Origin: an uncultured Bacilli bacterium
GTDB taxonomy: Bacteria; Bacillota_I; Bacilli_A; RF39; UBA660
NCBI GenBank assembly: GCA_910586425.1
Contig: CAJUHL010000002.1
Location: forward strand, 35,175 to 94,073
Reading direction: 5' to 3'
DNA: 58,899 nt
Part shown: in pieces, positions 1 through 7,952 of the stretch
Layout: every line of letters begins with the position of its first letter
How positions within the stretch are numbered: the stretch's first letter is position 1
Position numbers and translations under genes: made by a program
The notes under the pieces: generated by a model
The model's database searches: none
The model's input: the letters and a program-made list of their open reading frames with translations, nothing else
Told to the model about the DNA's origin: nothing

Positions 1-92
1 CCAAAAAATCACCTATATGTTGCCAAAAAATCACCTTATGTTGCCAAAAAATCACCTTATGTTGCCAAAAAATCACCTTATGTTACCAAAAA
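1..92. repeat. Iteron array, probable replication origin
   Basis: Four direct repeats of about 21 bp begin with CCAAAAAATCACC and end with TATGTTG or TATGTTA, at 1-22, 23-43, 44-64 and 65-85; a partial fifth (CCAAAAA) starts at 86. The first has one extra base. The array lies immediately upstream of a Rep_3-type initiator gene, the usual place for iterons that bind such proteins. It may continue left of the window. Confidence 0.85.
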
Positions 93-100
93 GAAATAAG

Positions 101-129
101 TTGTAACAATGTAGAAATCATGCTATGCT
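101..129 (+). promoter_or_regulatory. Promoter of the initiator gene
   Basis: TTGTAA (101-106) and TATGCT (124-129) are separated by 17 bp, and a TGC precedes the -10. It starts 9 bases after the last partial iteron, so initiator bound to the iterons could repress its own gene. A good AAAGGAG site follows. Confidence 0.6.
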
Positions 130-155
130 TTGTCTGCATAAAGGAGATTTAAAAA

Positions 156-1244
156 ATGTTAGACGAAAATTATCAAGTTTCAAAATCGAAGGAACTATTG
201 ATTTTATCTGATTTACATTTAGCCATAGGTGAATTAAAAATATTTGATACTTATTTATCAAAAATAGATACAGAGTCTTTAGGAAAAATTGAAAAGAGTT
301 ATGAAGAAAAATTAACACAGGCAAATACTAGACAGGAAGTAGAAAAAGTTTTGAAAGAAATGAAACATGAATTAGACAAATGTGGAACGGTAATATTTAC
401 GAAAAGTGATTATTGCCGATTATTGGGTATAGAATCTAAAGTATTAAGAAATGAAAAGATGCTGTCGTATATAAAGAATTTACAAAGTGTATTTTATTTG
501 TTTAAAACGGATACTGGATATAAAAAAGTGAATCTTTTTCATTCTTCATCTTATAATGTTAATAATCAGGAAATTACATTGACTTGTAATGTATATGATG
601 ATGAAGTTAAAAAATTATTTTTTGATAAAGAAAATTTTCTATACAATAAGTATCGTTTGAAAAACACACTTCATTTGAAAAGCATATATAGTTTTCATAT
701 GTATAACTATCTTTTGAATAACATTTATTACAAAAAAGGCTGGGAAGTAAGTGTTGATGAACTTAGAAAAAAACTTGATTGTCAAAAAGATACTTATATG
801 GATTTTCGCTATTTCAATAATAAGGTTTTAAAAAAAATCCAAACAGAAATCAATAAAAAAACAAATCTTTGTTTCCAATATACGGCTATAAAAAATTGCA
901 AAAAAAAGGTAGAGAAAATTCATATTGATTGTCAATTTCAAGATACAGAAGGTGTAATAACAACCGAATATGAGGAAACCAAGATCTTGACAAAAGATGA
1001 GGCATTTCAATTATACAGTGGATGCCTTGGTTCATTTATGGCAGAATTAAATAGACCACTGAGCGATAAAGAAATCGAAAATATTGGTGTGTGGTGTCAG
1101 AAATATGATGAAAGGCGTGTCATATGTGCATTGAATGAAGCAGTCGTATATGGCAAAAAAGATTTTGATTATATTGGAGCAATCCTAAAATCGTGGAAAG
1201 AAAAAGGGTTGAGCGTGGAAGATATTGAAAAGGGTAAAAGATAA
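156..1244 (+). CDS. Rep_3-family replication initiator with DnaD-like C-terminal domain
   Basis: This is a plasmid-type initiator of 362 residues. Residues about 10-270 have the pattern of the Rep_3/RepB two-winged-helix proteins that bind iterons and open the origin; the segment YRLKNTLHLKSIYSFHMYNYL is the typical inter-domain stretch. Residues 277-362 differ in kind: they resemble the C-terminal domain of DnaD/DnaB_2 primosome proteins, with the ending YIGAILKSWKEKGLSVEDIE. The fusion suggests the initiator itself helps recruit the helicase loader (inference). The gene starts at ATG 156 after AAAGGAG, directly downstream of four iterons. The next gene encodes a second copy of the DnaD-like part. 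The family call is by motif and context only. Confidence 0.85.
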   Translation: MLDENYQVSKSKELLILSDLHLAIGELKIFDTYLSKIDTESLGKIEKSYEEKLTQANTRQEVEKVLKEMKHELDKCGTVIFTKSDYCRLLGIESKVLRNEKMLSYIKNLQSVFYLFKTDTGYKKVNLFHSSSYNVNNQEITLTCNVYDDEVKKLFFDKENFLYNKYRLKNTLHLKSIYSFHMYNYLLNNIYYKKGWEVSVDELRKKLDCQKDTYMDFRYFNNKVLKKIQTEINKKTNLCFQYTAIKNCKKKVEKIHIDCQFQDTEGVITTEYEETKILTKDEAFQLYSGCLGSFMAELNRPLSDKEIENIGVWCQKYDERRVICALNEAVVYGKKDFDYIGAILKSWKEKGLSVEDIEKGKR

Positions 1245-1254
1245 TGGAGGAAAT

Positions 1255-1542
1255 ATGACTAAAACCGTTTTACATAATGAGGATATTTTCAATAAAAAGA
1301 CACTTAAATTTTTAAAAACATTTCCATTAAATTTAAAATCCGATTCAGTGGAATTGACAGATGCGGAGATTATACAAGTTGGATATTGGTGTAAAAGGTA
1401 TAGTGAAGATAAAGTGTTGCGTTCCTTATACTTGGTAGAAATATTTATAAAGGATGAAGAAAAAAATTTTTCTTGTATAGAAGAGATATTGAAAGTTTGC
1501 TATGATACGGATATAAGAGTCGAAGCTTTTTTCGGTAATTAA
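1255..1542 (+). CDS. Stand-alone DnaD-like domain protein
   Basis: This 95-residue protein aligns by eye with the C-terminal domain of the initiator just upstream. Compare ELTDAEIIQVGYWCKRYSED here with PLSDKEIENIGVWCQKYDER there; both continue into an acidic CIEEIL or YIGAIL helix. It looks like a split or duplicated copy of that domain, perhaps a partner in helicase loading. The start at ATG 1255 was chosen because GGAGG precedes it; an upstream in-frame start at 1225 would overlap the initiator and lacks such a site. Function is inferred from the similarity alone. Confidence 0.65.
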   Translation: MTKTVLHNEDIFNKKTLKFLKTFPLNLKSDSVELTDAEIIQVGYWCKRYSEDKVLRSLYLVEIFIKDEEKNFSCIEEILKVCYDTDIRVEAFFGN

Positions 1543-1569
1543 CTTATTTAAAAAAAGAAGGAGAGAATC

Positions 1570-2196
1570 ATGTTGTTGCAATGTCCCGAATGCGGAAATG
1601 CGATAAGCCAACATTCCGCACAATGTCCAAAATGTGGTTGTCCAAACTATGCGCTCATTGAAAGAAAAAAGGAGTTGACTCGAAAAGAGCAAACGAACTA
1701 TTGGTGTGATGAACAAGAAGAGAAGTTGGATGATAAGATTTCACATCATATTTGGAAAGCATTTGTTCATTCGTTACTTTTGATTGGATTTTTTGTTTGT
1801 GGCTGGATTTTCAAATACAAGTTTGGTTACGACGTAGAAGTAAAAGGGATTTGGATGGAAATAGCAGCTTTCATTGTGACTGGCGAAATGCTGATGTGGT
1901 TGATTTATTGCATTTTGACCGGTGGATTGTTTGGCGGTGTTCTTTTCTTCTTTTTAACCATGCTTCCATTTGCACAATTTGATGGTGCTGATCCGAAAAC
2001 TTGGCAGATCGTATTAGCGGTGATCGTATTTGGTGGAATTGCACTCATTATATTTTTGACACCGATTATGCACATTAAAAAGGTTTTTGAGTATTCCAGG
2101 AAGAAAAAGCGAATCCGTAAACAAACCGTATCATATTCCGAAGAAGAATATGCGGAATTAAGAACCTTGGAAGAAGTTCTTCCAAACAAAAAATAG
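1570..2196 (+). CDS. Zinc-ribbon membrane protein
   Basis: The product has 208 residues. The N-terminus is a short zinc ribbon with two CxxC pairs (C5/C8 and C19/C22). A charged linker is followed by hydrophobic segments near residues 61-80, 98-135 (probably two helices) and 152-175. The tail is basic and then acidic. Proteins of this plan (zinc ribbon plus several membrane helices) are common in Bacillota and mostly uncharacterised. AGGAGAG precedes ATG 1570. It follows the replication genes and may share their transcript. No specific role can be read from the sequence. Confidence 0.7.
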   Translation: MLLQCPECGNAISQHSAQCPKCGCPNYALIERKKELTRKEQTNYWCDEQEEKLDDKISHHIWKAFVHSLLLIGFFVCGWIFKYKFGYDVEVKGIWMEIAAFIVTGEMLMWLIYCILTGGLFGGVLFFFLTMLPFAQFDGADPKTWQIVLAVIVFGGIALIIFLTPIMHIKKVFEYSRKKKRIRKQTVSYSEEEYAELRTLEEVLPNKK

Positions 2197-2215
2197 AAAA
2201 GAAGGTTATTGATGA

Positions 2216-2602
2216 ATGGAAACAATCGAATTTAAAAGCATCCCATCAGATCGAATGGAGAAAATCAAGGAACTTTGCAACATGTTAAGTGCCGAAGATT
2301 TTAAAATTGAAGCAGAGGAAATGTCGGATTTACACGGGATACGTATGGATGTATATGGTAAGAATCCATTGTTTGCTTTTTCACCAACAAGACAATTTTA
2401 TCAGCTTGTTCCCGTACCGATTGCAAGTGTCGCCTTGCATGATGAATCATGTGGAAACGAAGAATTGTTGTTTGAAACATCAATCTACCGTGACTTGGGA
2501 AAGGTTCTCTTTTCGACCGGATGGCAAGCCATACCAGAAGTCGTTGCCATGTTGTATGCGGCATCGGGAAGGGAAAATGAGGAGCAAGAAAACAACGCTT
2601 GA
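2216..2602 (+). CDS. Hypothetical protein, 128 residues
   Basis: This is a soluble, mildly acidic protein with no signal peptide or membrane segment and no family I recognise. The middle part (FAFSPTRQFYQLVPVPIASV) is rich in beta-forming residues, and the end is a Glu/Asn-rich tail. An AGAAGG site precedes ATG 2216 and the gene is 19 bases behind the zinc-ribbon protein gene, so both are probably co-transcribed. It is the last gene before a long non-coding leader. Confidence 0.6.
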   Translation: METIEFKSIPSDRMEKIKELCNMLSAEDFKIEAEEMSDLHGIRMDVYGKNPLFAFSPTRQFYQLVPVPIASVALHDESCGNEELLFETSIYRDLGKVLFSTGWQAIPEVVAMLYAASGRENEEQENNA

Positions 2603-2707
2603 AAAGAGTTGTTTTTGAATCTGTTGCACTTTCATTGCACAACAAAACATGCTAAAATGATAACATGGAATAATTATAATGCAGTAACCAATTATTCTTA
2701 ACAAAAG

Positions 2708-2720
2708 GGAACTCAGTTCC
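2708..2720. repeat. Palindrome copy 1, GGAACTCAGTTCC (terminator)
   Basis: GGAACTCAGTTCC flanked by AAAAG and TTTTT; early terminator in the leader of the gene at 2964. Confidence 0.8.
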
Positions 2721-2850
2721 TTTTTGCAATAAGGGGGGAACAGTAGATAAAGTGTACTAAGAAGCCGTTTTTTCATGTTCATATTCTCCTCAAACATTGA
2801 TTAAGGGGATAGAAAATCGTTTGTTTAAAGAGAAGTTCCCCACATTAAAA

Positions 2851-2880
2851 GATCATTCAGAAATGGATGGTCTTTTTTTT
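2851..2880 (+). terminator. Terminator in the 2.6-2.9 kb leader
   Basis: An 8-bp stem (2851-2858 with 2865-2872, two G-U pairs) and a 6-base loop are followed by a run of eight T. Confidence 0.7.
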
Positions 2881-2963
2881 GTGGTTAAGGAAAAGTTTTT
2901 AAAGTTTACATTGAAGAACCAATTTTAGACAGCAATCATTTGATTAAAGAAAGGGGAATTGTA

Positions 2964-3902
2964 ATGAAATTGGATGCAGTTATTGTTTATGAAGAGGAAT
3001 ATTTGCCGAGTAAAAGGCATCGTATTCCACGGAAACGACAAGTTAAAGAAGTTGTCCAAACAGAATTAAAGGAGAAATCCCGTTCTGATTTTTCTCTAGC
3101 TCTTACGGTGCATGATTATCAATCTCGCTTAGGTGCTGATGGTGAAGGCGAATATGGAATTACTTCGACAGATTATATAACAGACAAAGAAAACCTGTAT
3201 GTTGAAATGTGGGAACGACAAGGTGCTTTGATATTGCGAAAATCGGTTAGAGATGACTTAGAAAAGAAAATCAACCATGAGCTTTACAAGGGAAGCAGTT
3301 TTCATTCAAAAGAAGATGCAATGAAGTTTTTGGAAGAAACGATGAATCAGTATATCATGATTGATGGAGTGATATATGAGCGAGCGTCAGAACCACGATA
3401 TGCGATTGTCACTTTTGGCTTAGGTCATAATCACGGTGGAACAGGTTACTTTATTGAGAATTTCTATAATCCGAATATATCGAAGAATAACTATTTCAAT
3501 GCTTTAGAATTTGACAAGATGAAAGAACGAGCACTTGAAATAGCAAACAGTAGAGGCGATACCAAAGATATTTCACGGATTCAAGAATCAAGAGTAAAAA
3601 TCGAAGTGCATGATCCATCTGTAATAAAGTGCAATCCACAAAAAGAACATGGTTTTGGCGATCCGTTTTTAAATTCGTTGGAAGACGTCATTCAAGGAAG
3701 CCCGGATATTTTAACCGCCGGATTAGGTGTTATGGCTAAGACTGCCGGAATTATAAAAGATGAAAATATGATGGAGATGGCGGACAGCTTAGGTGCAAAT
3801 GAAAGAAAAGTATTAGAAACGTTTGCAGAATCAATGGAAATTTTAAATGATGAAAATTTGCAAAATGGTCTTCAAATAGAAGAGGACTACGAAATGGATT
3901 GA
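2964..3902 (+). CDS. Hypothetical protein with DYEMD C-terminal tail
   Basis: This soluble protein of 312 residues has no recognised family. The N-terminus is basic (SKRHRIPRKRQVK), the middle is mixed, and the gene ends with IEEDYEMD. The same tail ends the two genes that follow and several unrelated proteins elsewhere in the window. A glycine/histidine-rich stretch (FGLGHNHGGTGYF) lies at about residue 155. The start at ATG 2964 is chosen because GAAAGGGG precedes it; a TTG at 2940 in frame has no such site. It is transcribed from a long leader with two terminators. A role in the recipient or in defence evasion is possible but unproven. Confidence 0.65.
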   Translation: MKLDAVIVYEEEYLPSKRHRIPRKRQVKEVVQTELKEKSRSDFSLALTVHDYQSRLGADGEGEYGITSTDYITDKENLYVEMWERQGALILRKSVRDDLEKKINHELYKGSSFHSKEDAMKFLEETMNQYIMIDGVIYERASEPRYAIVTFGLGHNHGGTGYFIENFYNPNISKNNYFNALEFDKMKERALEIANSRGDTKDISRIQESRVKIEVHDPSVIKCNPQKEHGFGDPFLNSLEDVIQGSPDILTAGLGVMAKTAGIIKDENMMEMADSLGANERKVLETFAESMEILNDENLQNGLQIEEDYEMD

Positions 3903-3907
3903 TAAAA

Positions 3908-3920
3908 GGAACTGAGTTCC
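3908..3920. repeat. Palindrome copy 2, GGAACTGAGTTCC (terminator)
   Basis: Lies 5 bases after the stop of the gene ending 3902, with AAAA and TTTT arms. Confidence 0.8.
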
Positions 3921-4001
3921 TTTTATGAGAACATACAAAATGACAGAGGAAGAGATTAAAGCTATTTTAGAACAGATGAATTTTAAAGGAGAAAATAAAG
4001 T

Positions 4002-4478
4002 ATGGATGATTATGAAAATTATTATAATGAAGCAATTAAAGAAATTAGAAGGTTAAGGATAGTAGTTAGGGAATATCAAGAAGATATAAATTTATTAAAT
4101 GCTTTTATAGATAGTAGGTGTAAAATTGATGGCATTTCAGAAACTATTCAAACATTAAAGTCTTTAGGTGCAACTGAACAATTGCTTAGCAGAATAGAAG
4201 AAATAAATAAACAAATTTCTTTTATTGATGATAAGGCAAAGATGTATGATTTTACTAAATTATCTAAATGTGAATTTCTAAAATCCTATTCATATTTAAC
4301 TGAATATGAATATAACGCAACTCAATATGTTTATGACAATATGAATAAAGAAGAAAAAGAAATCATTGACAACATTACATTAGATTCTGGATGTGAAGTT
4401 TGCTGTAAGCAGTTACCTAGTAATGATGAAAGTATTCAAGAAAGTTTGGAAGCGGAAGAGGACTACGAAATGGATTGA
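4002..4478 (+). CDS. Hypothetical coiled-coil protein with DYEMD tail
   Basis: The product has 158 residues, largely helical, with heptad-like leucines and isoleucines in residues 1-80 (predicted coiled coil). Two cysteines lie close together near residue 131. It ends in EAEEDYEMD. The last 24 bases, stop included, are identical in DNA to the end of the preceding gene. AAAGGAG precedes ATG 4002. A 43-codon reading frame at 3925-4056 overlaps the start but has no ribosome binding site and is not called. No family is recognised. Confidence 0.65.
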   Translation: MDDYENYYNEAIKEIRRLRIVVREYQEDINLLNAFIDSRCKIDGISETIQTLKSLGATEQLLSRIEEINKQISFIDDKAKMYDFTKLSKCEFLKSYSYLTEYEYNATQYVYDNMNKEEKEIIDNITLDSGCEVCCKQLPSNDESIQESLEAEEDYEMD

Positions 4479-4505
4479 TTTTTAGAGAAAGAGAGGGTAA
4501 GAGTA

Positions 4506-4799
4506 ATGGCAAAATTATATGGATATATCTTTCTTCAAAATGGGTATCACGATAAACCTGTAGAGTTGGATTCTAAAAATATTCCAGCACTTGCAAAATT
4601 TATCTGTGAGGATCCGAATAGAGATAAGATGATAACTGATACAGCGGACAATGCCGTTATATCTACATTCGGTTGTTTTCTTGATAGAGTTGACAAAGAA
4701 ACAATTGATTTTCCAGCCTTATTAAACGAACTTCAAAAAATTCAATTGGAAGGTTCATTGGGATATGAGGAAGTTGAGGGTGATTACGAAATGGATTAA
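4506..4799 (+). CDS. Small hypothetical protein with DYEMD tail
   Basis: This is a 97-residue soluble protein of unknown family, starting MAKLYGYIF and ending VEGDYEMD. It is the third consecutive gene with this tail; here the codons differ somewhat (GATTACGAAATGGAT and TAA stop). GAGAGGGTAAG precedes the ATG. It lies 27 bases after the previous gene and is followed by a promoter and a non-coding RNA region, so it is probably the last gene of its transcript. Confidence 0.65.
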   Translation: MAKLYGYIFLQNGYHDKPVELDSKNIPALAKFICEDPNRDKMITDTADNAVISTFGCFLDRVDKETIDFPALLNELQKIQLEGSLGYEEVEGDYEMD

Positions 4800-4813
4800 A
4801 TGTGTGCTAGATA

Positions 4814-4842
4814 TTGAAAAAAAGATTAAAATGTGCTATATT
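4814..4842 (+). promoter_or_regulatory. Strong promoter of a probable non-coding RNA
   Basis: TTGAAA (4814-4819), a 17-bp spacer and TATATT (4837-4842), with a TGC before the -10 (extended -10). Transcription would start near 4849, where the first RNA hairpin begins. Confidence 0.7.
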
Positions 4843-4847
4843 ATGGA

Positions 4848-5057
4848 TGCGGAATAAAGTTGTTCTCCGCACGGTGTATGGTGTTTCTCAGCCGGGTCAG
4901 ACATGGAAACATGAAAATGAGATTTGTAATTCAAGGTTAAAGTTCCTTGTCCATCAAAGGTTCTGACAAAATGACGGTGCCAGCTCGTTTAAAAGCGGTG
5001 ATGGAATTGCAAGGCAAAAAAACATGGAGTCATACAGAAATGTGTGGCTCTTTTTTT
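4848..5057 (+). ncRNA. Probable structured non-coding RNA of about 205 nt with pseudoknot
   Basis: No reading frame fits this stretch. Elements seen: hairpin TGCGGA/TCCGCA (4848-4853 with 4866-4871); TCTCA (4886-4890) pairing with TGAGA (4918-4922) around an inner CATG-GAAA-CATG hairpin; hairpin CAAGG/CCTTG (4932-4949). GTCAGA (4896-4901), inside the second helix, is complementary to TCTGAC (4962-4967) outside it, giving a pseudoknot. A terminator follows: 9-bp stem 5027-5035 with 5042-5050, then seven T. A good promoter lies upstream. It could be a free RNA or the leader of the gene at 5078. I do not recognise a known class. Confidence 0.6.
5027..5057 (+). terminator. Terminator at the end of the RNA at 4848
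   Basis: GAGTCATAC pairs with GTGTGGCTC (two G-U pairs) around a 6-base loop, followed by seven T. It lies 20 bases before the next start codon, so it may also control that gene. Confidence 0.75.
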
Positions 5058-5077
5058 GATGTTGAAAGGATTTATTT

Positions 5078-6055
5078 ATGAAGAGAAATAATAAAATTGG
5101 ATTTTATGATGTGAATATTGACTACATAGAGTATTTAAAGCAATTTGATCCGAAAGTGCCAAATATTGTATATGACTCCCACCAGAAATTCTTGTGTGGA
5201 GTCATTTTTAAAATAAATGGAATGAAGTATTATGTGCCTGTTTCATCTTTCAATAGAGAGGTGCAAAGTAACTATTTGATTCAAGTGGGCGGTATTCCTG
5301 TAGGAAGTCTTCGTTTTTCATTTATGTTCCCAGTCCCGGATTCGGAGATCGAATTAAAACGACTATGGAGAGAGCAAGATAATGATTATCGCTTTTTAAT
5401 GAGCAAAGAGCTTAATTTTTGTGTAGAACACAGTGAAGCGATACAAGCGAAAGCTCGTTCCGTTTATTTTACCGTTCAAAGAAATCGTGCAAAACTCGGG
5501 CATTATTTTTGTGATTTTAAAAAGTTGGAGAGAAAGTGTAAAGAATGGATTTATCGTGAGGCGATTAAAAAATTAAATGATGGATTATCCATAGACGCTT
5601 TATCGTTTCAAGAAAAAATGACGCTTGCTCAGGGGACAACAAATCAGGAATATTTAGAGATATTGTCGCAAGATAAAGAGGAAGCAGTAAGAAGAACTGC
5701 TGAAAAGCAGAAACACAAAAAGATAGATATAAGCAAATTTGGAAAAATCATAAAAGACATGTATGAAATTGCTAAAAACAGTGATAACTATACATGGTTT
5801 TTAGAACCGGAACAGTTTGAAGATGGAACATACACGCATCAAGATTATAAAGATTTGATTCGGGATGTTGAAATGCTTCATGATCGCTATGGAGTTTTAG
5901 ACATTGACACGATCATTGAAGTTTCGGATTATGAAAATAATACTTGTGATACAGTCGCTACCTTTTATGGAGCATTTTATTCTTTGTTTGCCGACGACCC
6001 AGAACAAGCATGTATGGAGATTAGGGAAAGGGAAACAGAGTTTGAATATGAATAA
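5078..6055 (+). CDS. Hypothetical protein with type III toxin (ToxN/AbiQ)-like N-terminus
   Basis: The first 150 residues (FYDVNIDYIEYLKQFDPKVP, later FYFK-like core segments and YYVPVSS) resemble the ToxN/AbiQ endoribonuclease family of type III toxin-antitoxin systems. In those systems the toxin is preceded by an RNA antitoxin and a terminator, as is the case here. Full length is 325 residues, longer than ToxN (about 170); residues 180-325 are an extra acidic domain without a known match. It ends in EFEYE, a weak form of the acidic tail seen on other proteins here. The RNA upstream lacks the obvious tandem repeats of classical antitoxins. The toxin reading is a hypothesis. Confidence 0.5.
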   Translation: MKRNNKIGFYDVNIDYIEYLKQFDPKVPNIVYDSHQKFLCGVIFKINGMKYYVPVSSFNREVQSNYLIQVGGIPVGSLRFSFMFPVPDSEIELKRLWREQDNDYRFLMSKELNFCVEHSEAIQAKARSVYFTVQRNRAKLGHYFCDFKKLERKCKEWIYREAIKKLNDGLSIDALSFQEKMTLAQGTTNQEYLEILSQDKEEAVRRTAEKQKHKKIDISKFGKIIKDMYEIAKNSDNYTWFLEPEQFEDGTYTHQDYKDLIRDVEMLHDRYGVLDIDTIIEVSDYENNTCDTVATFYGAFYSLFADDPEQACMEIRERETEFEYE

Positions 6056-6278
6056 AAGTTTGATTCGATTGGTTAAGTGTGCTTTTTTAGGAATTGGTTT
6101 CGGGGCAATCGGTTTGATTATAAATCGAGTGATTTATTTATCTTTGCTTCCATGGACAAGGGCAACGACATGGGATGCGATTCGAGATTTTGTGATTCTT
6201 TTGATTTCTTTTTTTTCTTTTGCTGTCTTTTGTTCTTTAGACAAAAGATTTAAAAGGCTGAAAAGGGAATCGAAATAA
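6048..6278 (+). CDS. Small two-helix membrane protein
   Basis: The ATG at 6048 overlaps the end of the previous gene by 8 bases, suggesting translational coupling. The 76-residue product has two hydrophobic segments (about 10-33 and 44-64) and a strongly basic C-terminus (KRFKRLKRESK). An upstream in-frame ATG at 5904 lies deep inside the previous gene and is not favoured. A palindromic terminator follows at 6283-6295. Function unknown. Confidence 0.55.
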   Translation: MNKSLIRLVKCAFLGIGFGAIGLIINRVIYLSLLPWTRATTWDAIRDFVILLISFFSFAVFCSLDKRFKRLKRESK

Positions 6279-6282
6279 AAAA

Positions 6283-6295
6283 GGAACTCAGTTCC
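6283..6295. repeat. Palindrome copy 3 (terminator)
   Basis: GGAACTCAGTTCC with long A and T arms, just after the small membrane protein gene ending 6278. Confidence 0.85.
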
Positions 6296-6327
6296 TTTTT
6301 TGTAAAATGAATGGAGAGGTGTTATTT

Positions 6328-6720
6328 ATGAACTACTTATTACAACGTAATTTTCAAAGAGCGATAGAATATTTCAAACCGGATTCAGTGGATGAAAATG
6401 ATCCGTATATTCAAAAATATCAAGAACAGCTTTATACTTGTTATTTAATGAGAGCGGATATGATTGATTTTGATTTTTGGACTCGTTACATTGAGCTTTT
6501 AGATGATCCGACAATTGATTTCGATGAATATACTGAATTGGATAGTAGATTTGATGGCAGTATCGAGGAAGTGACAGCAGAAGATACAGAAACGATCGCA
6601 CATTTAAAAGAAATACTTTCGGATTTGAGAAAATATGAAGGAAACGATGTTAAGGAATTGGTACTGATAAAATCAAAGGAAGATGAAAGCCCAGAAATTG
6701 CTGACGATTATGAAATTTAA
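6328..6720 (+). CDS. Hypothetical acidic protein ending DDYEI
   Basis: This 130-residue acidic, helical protein has no family I recognise. It ends with EIADDYEI, another member of the DYE-type tails. The start at ATG 6328 follows GGAGAGGTG at a good distance; the ATG at 6307 lies before that site. The gene stands alone between a palindromic terminator and the promoter region of the surface-protein gene at 6794. Confidence 0.6.
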   Translation: MNYLLQRNFQRAIEYFKPDSVDENDPYIQKYQEQLYTCYLMRADMIDFDFWTRYIELLDDPTIDFDEYTELDSRFDGSIEEVTAEDTETIAHLKEILSDLRKYEGNDVKELVLIKSKEDESPEIADDYEI

Positions 6721-6793
6721 AAAAATGTACAAAATATGTGTAAAAAACTTGCAATCTTATAGTATAATGTGATTAACGAAGGAGTGTATATTT

Positions 6794-7834
6794 ATGGAAC
6801 AGAAAAAGAAGAAAAAGATGATTGCTTTAATCGTCGCAGGCGTTGTTTTAATTGGCGGAGCTGGTATTGGAACTGTTATTTGGGCTAACAATTCCAACAA
6901 AGAAGATAGAACAGTGGAAACGAAAAAAGCAGATTTGCTTGAAGACGTGAAAGGTCTGGAATTGGATAAACTGTACATGGAAGTGAAGACTAAAGGAAAT
7001 GACTTCCTGAAAGGAATCACGTATGACAAAAAAGTTGTCAAAGAAGTTTTGGTTGATACATCGAACGTAAATTATGAAAAAGAAGGTACATATGAAATTG
7101 TCTATACAATCGTTCCGGTTGATTCCAAAATGGATTCGGTAGAAAAGAAAGTACAAATTGAAGTTGTATCTCCTGAAAAAGCTGAGGAATTGAAAAAAGA
7201 GGGACACGATGTTATAACAAACGAAACCGTAAACGAGGATAAGAAACAAGAAGAATCCGAAAAGAAAGAGGAAGAGTCAAAAGGTGAAGAACAAAAACCT
7301 TCGACTGGTAATTCCAATAGTGAAACCACAGGTTCAGTTTCTAGTGGAAATAACAGTACCGGATCGGGCAATAATGCTGGAAACAATGGTTCCTCAACAA
7401 ATACAGGAAGCAATACATCGAAGCCAAGCACAGGTGGTAACAGTAATCAAGGTTCACAAAAACCAAATACACCAAGCCATACGCACAACTGGGTACAGCA
7501 ATATACGACCGTTCACCATCCAGAAAAAGGACACAATGAACAGTATGTTGTAAAGGAAGCATGGACGGAGAGTGTGCCAATTTATGAAGAAGTTGCATTA
7601 ACAATTTGTAATACTTGTGGAGCCGATATTACTGGAAAAGTAAATCCTCATATTGAAGCCCATATGTTAAATGGAGAAAATGGTTCTTATAGAACAGAAT
7701 GGAAGACTATTCAAACTGGAACCAATACCATCAATCATCCAGCCGAATATGGAACTCGTTATGTAGTCGATCAAGCAGCTTATGATGAACAAGTGCCAGC
7801 AGGATTCAAATGTTCTTGTGGAGCAATTAAGTAA
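6794..7834 (+). CDS. Membrane-anchored extracellular protein with Ig-like and His/Cys-rich domains
   Basis: The 346-residue product has a short Lys-rich N-terminus, one membrane helix (about residues 9-31), and an outside part. Residues about 50-125 look like a bacterial Ig-like (DUF5011-type) domain. Then comes an acidic and Ser/Gly/Asn/Thr-rich flexible linker (about 140-225). The C-terminus holds two related units with conserved HP, YVV and C-x-C or CxxC features (CNTCG, CSCGA), which may bind metal. A TATAAT at 6763-6768 probably belongs to its promoter, and GAAGGAG precedes the start. It may act in cell-cell contact during mating (inference). Confidence 0.65.
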   Translation: MEQKKKKKMIALIVAGVVLIGGAGIGTVIWANNSNKEDRTVETKKADLLEDVKGLELDKLYMEVKTKGNDFLKGITYDKKVVKEVLVDTSNVNYEKEGTYEIVYTIVPVDSKMDSVEKKVQIEVVSPEKAEELKKEGHDVITNETVNEDKKQEESEKKEEESKGEEQKPSTGNSNSETTGSVSSGNNSTGSGNNAGNNGSSTNTGSNTSKPSTGGNSNQGSQKPNTPSHTHNWVQQYTTVHHPEKGHNEQYVVKEAWTESVPIYEEVALTICNTCGADITGKVNPHIEAHMLNGENGSYRTEWKTIQTGTNTINHPAEYGTRYVVDQAAYDEQVPAGFKCSCGAIK

Positions 7835-7952
7835 TAAAAATATAAAAAAAAGGAAGTTTTATGAACTTGATCTTGTGGAGATAAAAAATAGATTTGCACA
7901 TTGACTTCACACGAAAACATGCTAAAATGGTATCATGAAATAAATATAGGAA

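Larger units (their letters stand above)
2603..2963 (+). promoter_or_regulatory. Non-coding leader with shared promoter box and two terminators
   Basis: No gene is seen here. A 30-base block at 2644-2673 (AAAACATGCTAAAATG, then ATAACATG) is nearly repeated at 7914-7943 before the pilus operon. TTGCAC to TAAAAT spacing of 23 bp is the same in both. A palindromic terminator follows (2708-2720), then a domain that could be closed by GGGGAAC (2735-2741) pairing with GTTCCCC (2835-2841). A second terminator ends it: GATCATTC at 2851-2858 pairs with 2865-2872, then eight T. The layout suggests attenuation of the gene at 2964. Confidence 0.55.

Noticed and set aside
1..92. Short CRISPR-like array
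   Set aside because: Units are contiguous with no spacers; spacing and the adjacent Rep gene fit iterons.
2708..2720. Palindrome as LexA/SOS box
   Set aside because: The Gram-positive box has four bases between GAAC and GTTC; here there are three, and most copies sit as terminators after genes.
3925..4056. 43-codon frame overlapping the gene at 4002
   Set aside because: No ribosome site; begins inside the T arm of a terminator.
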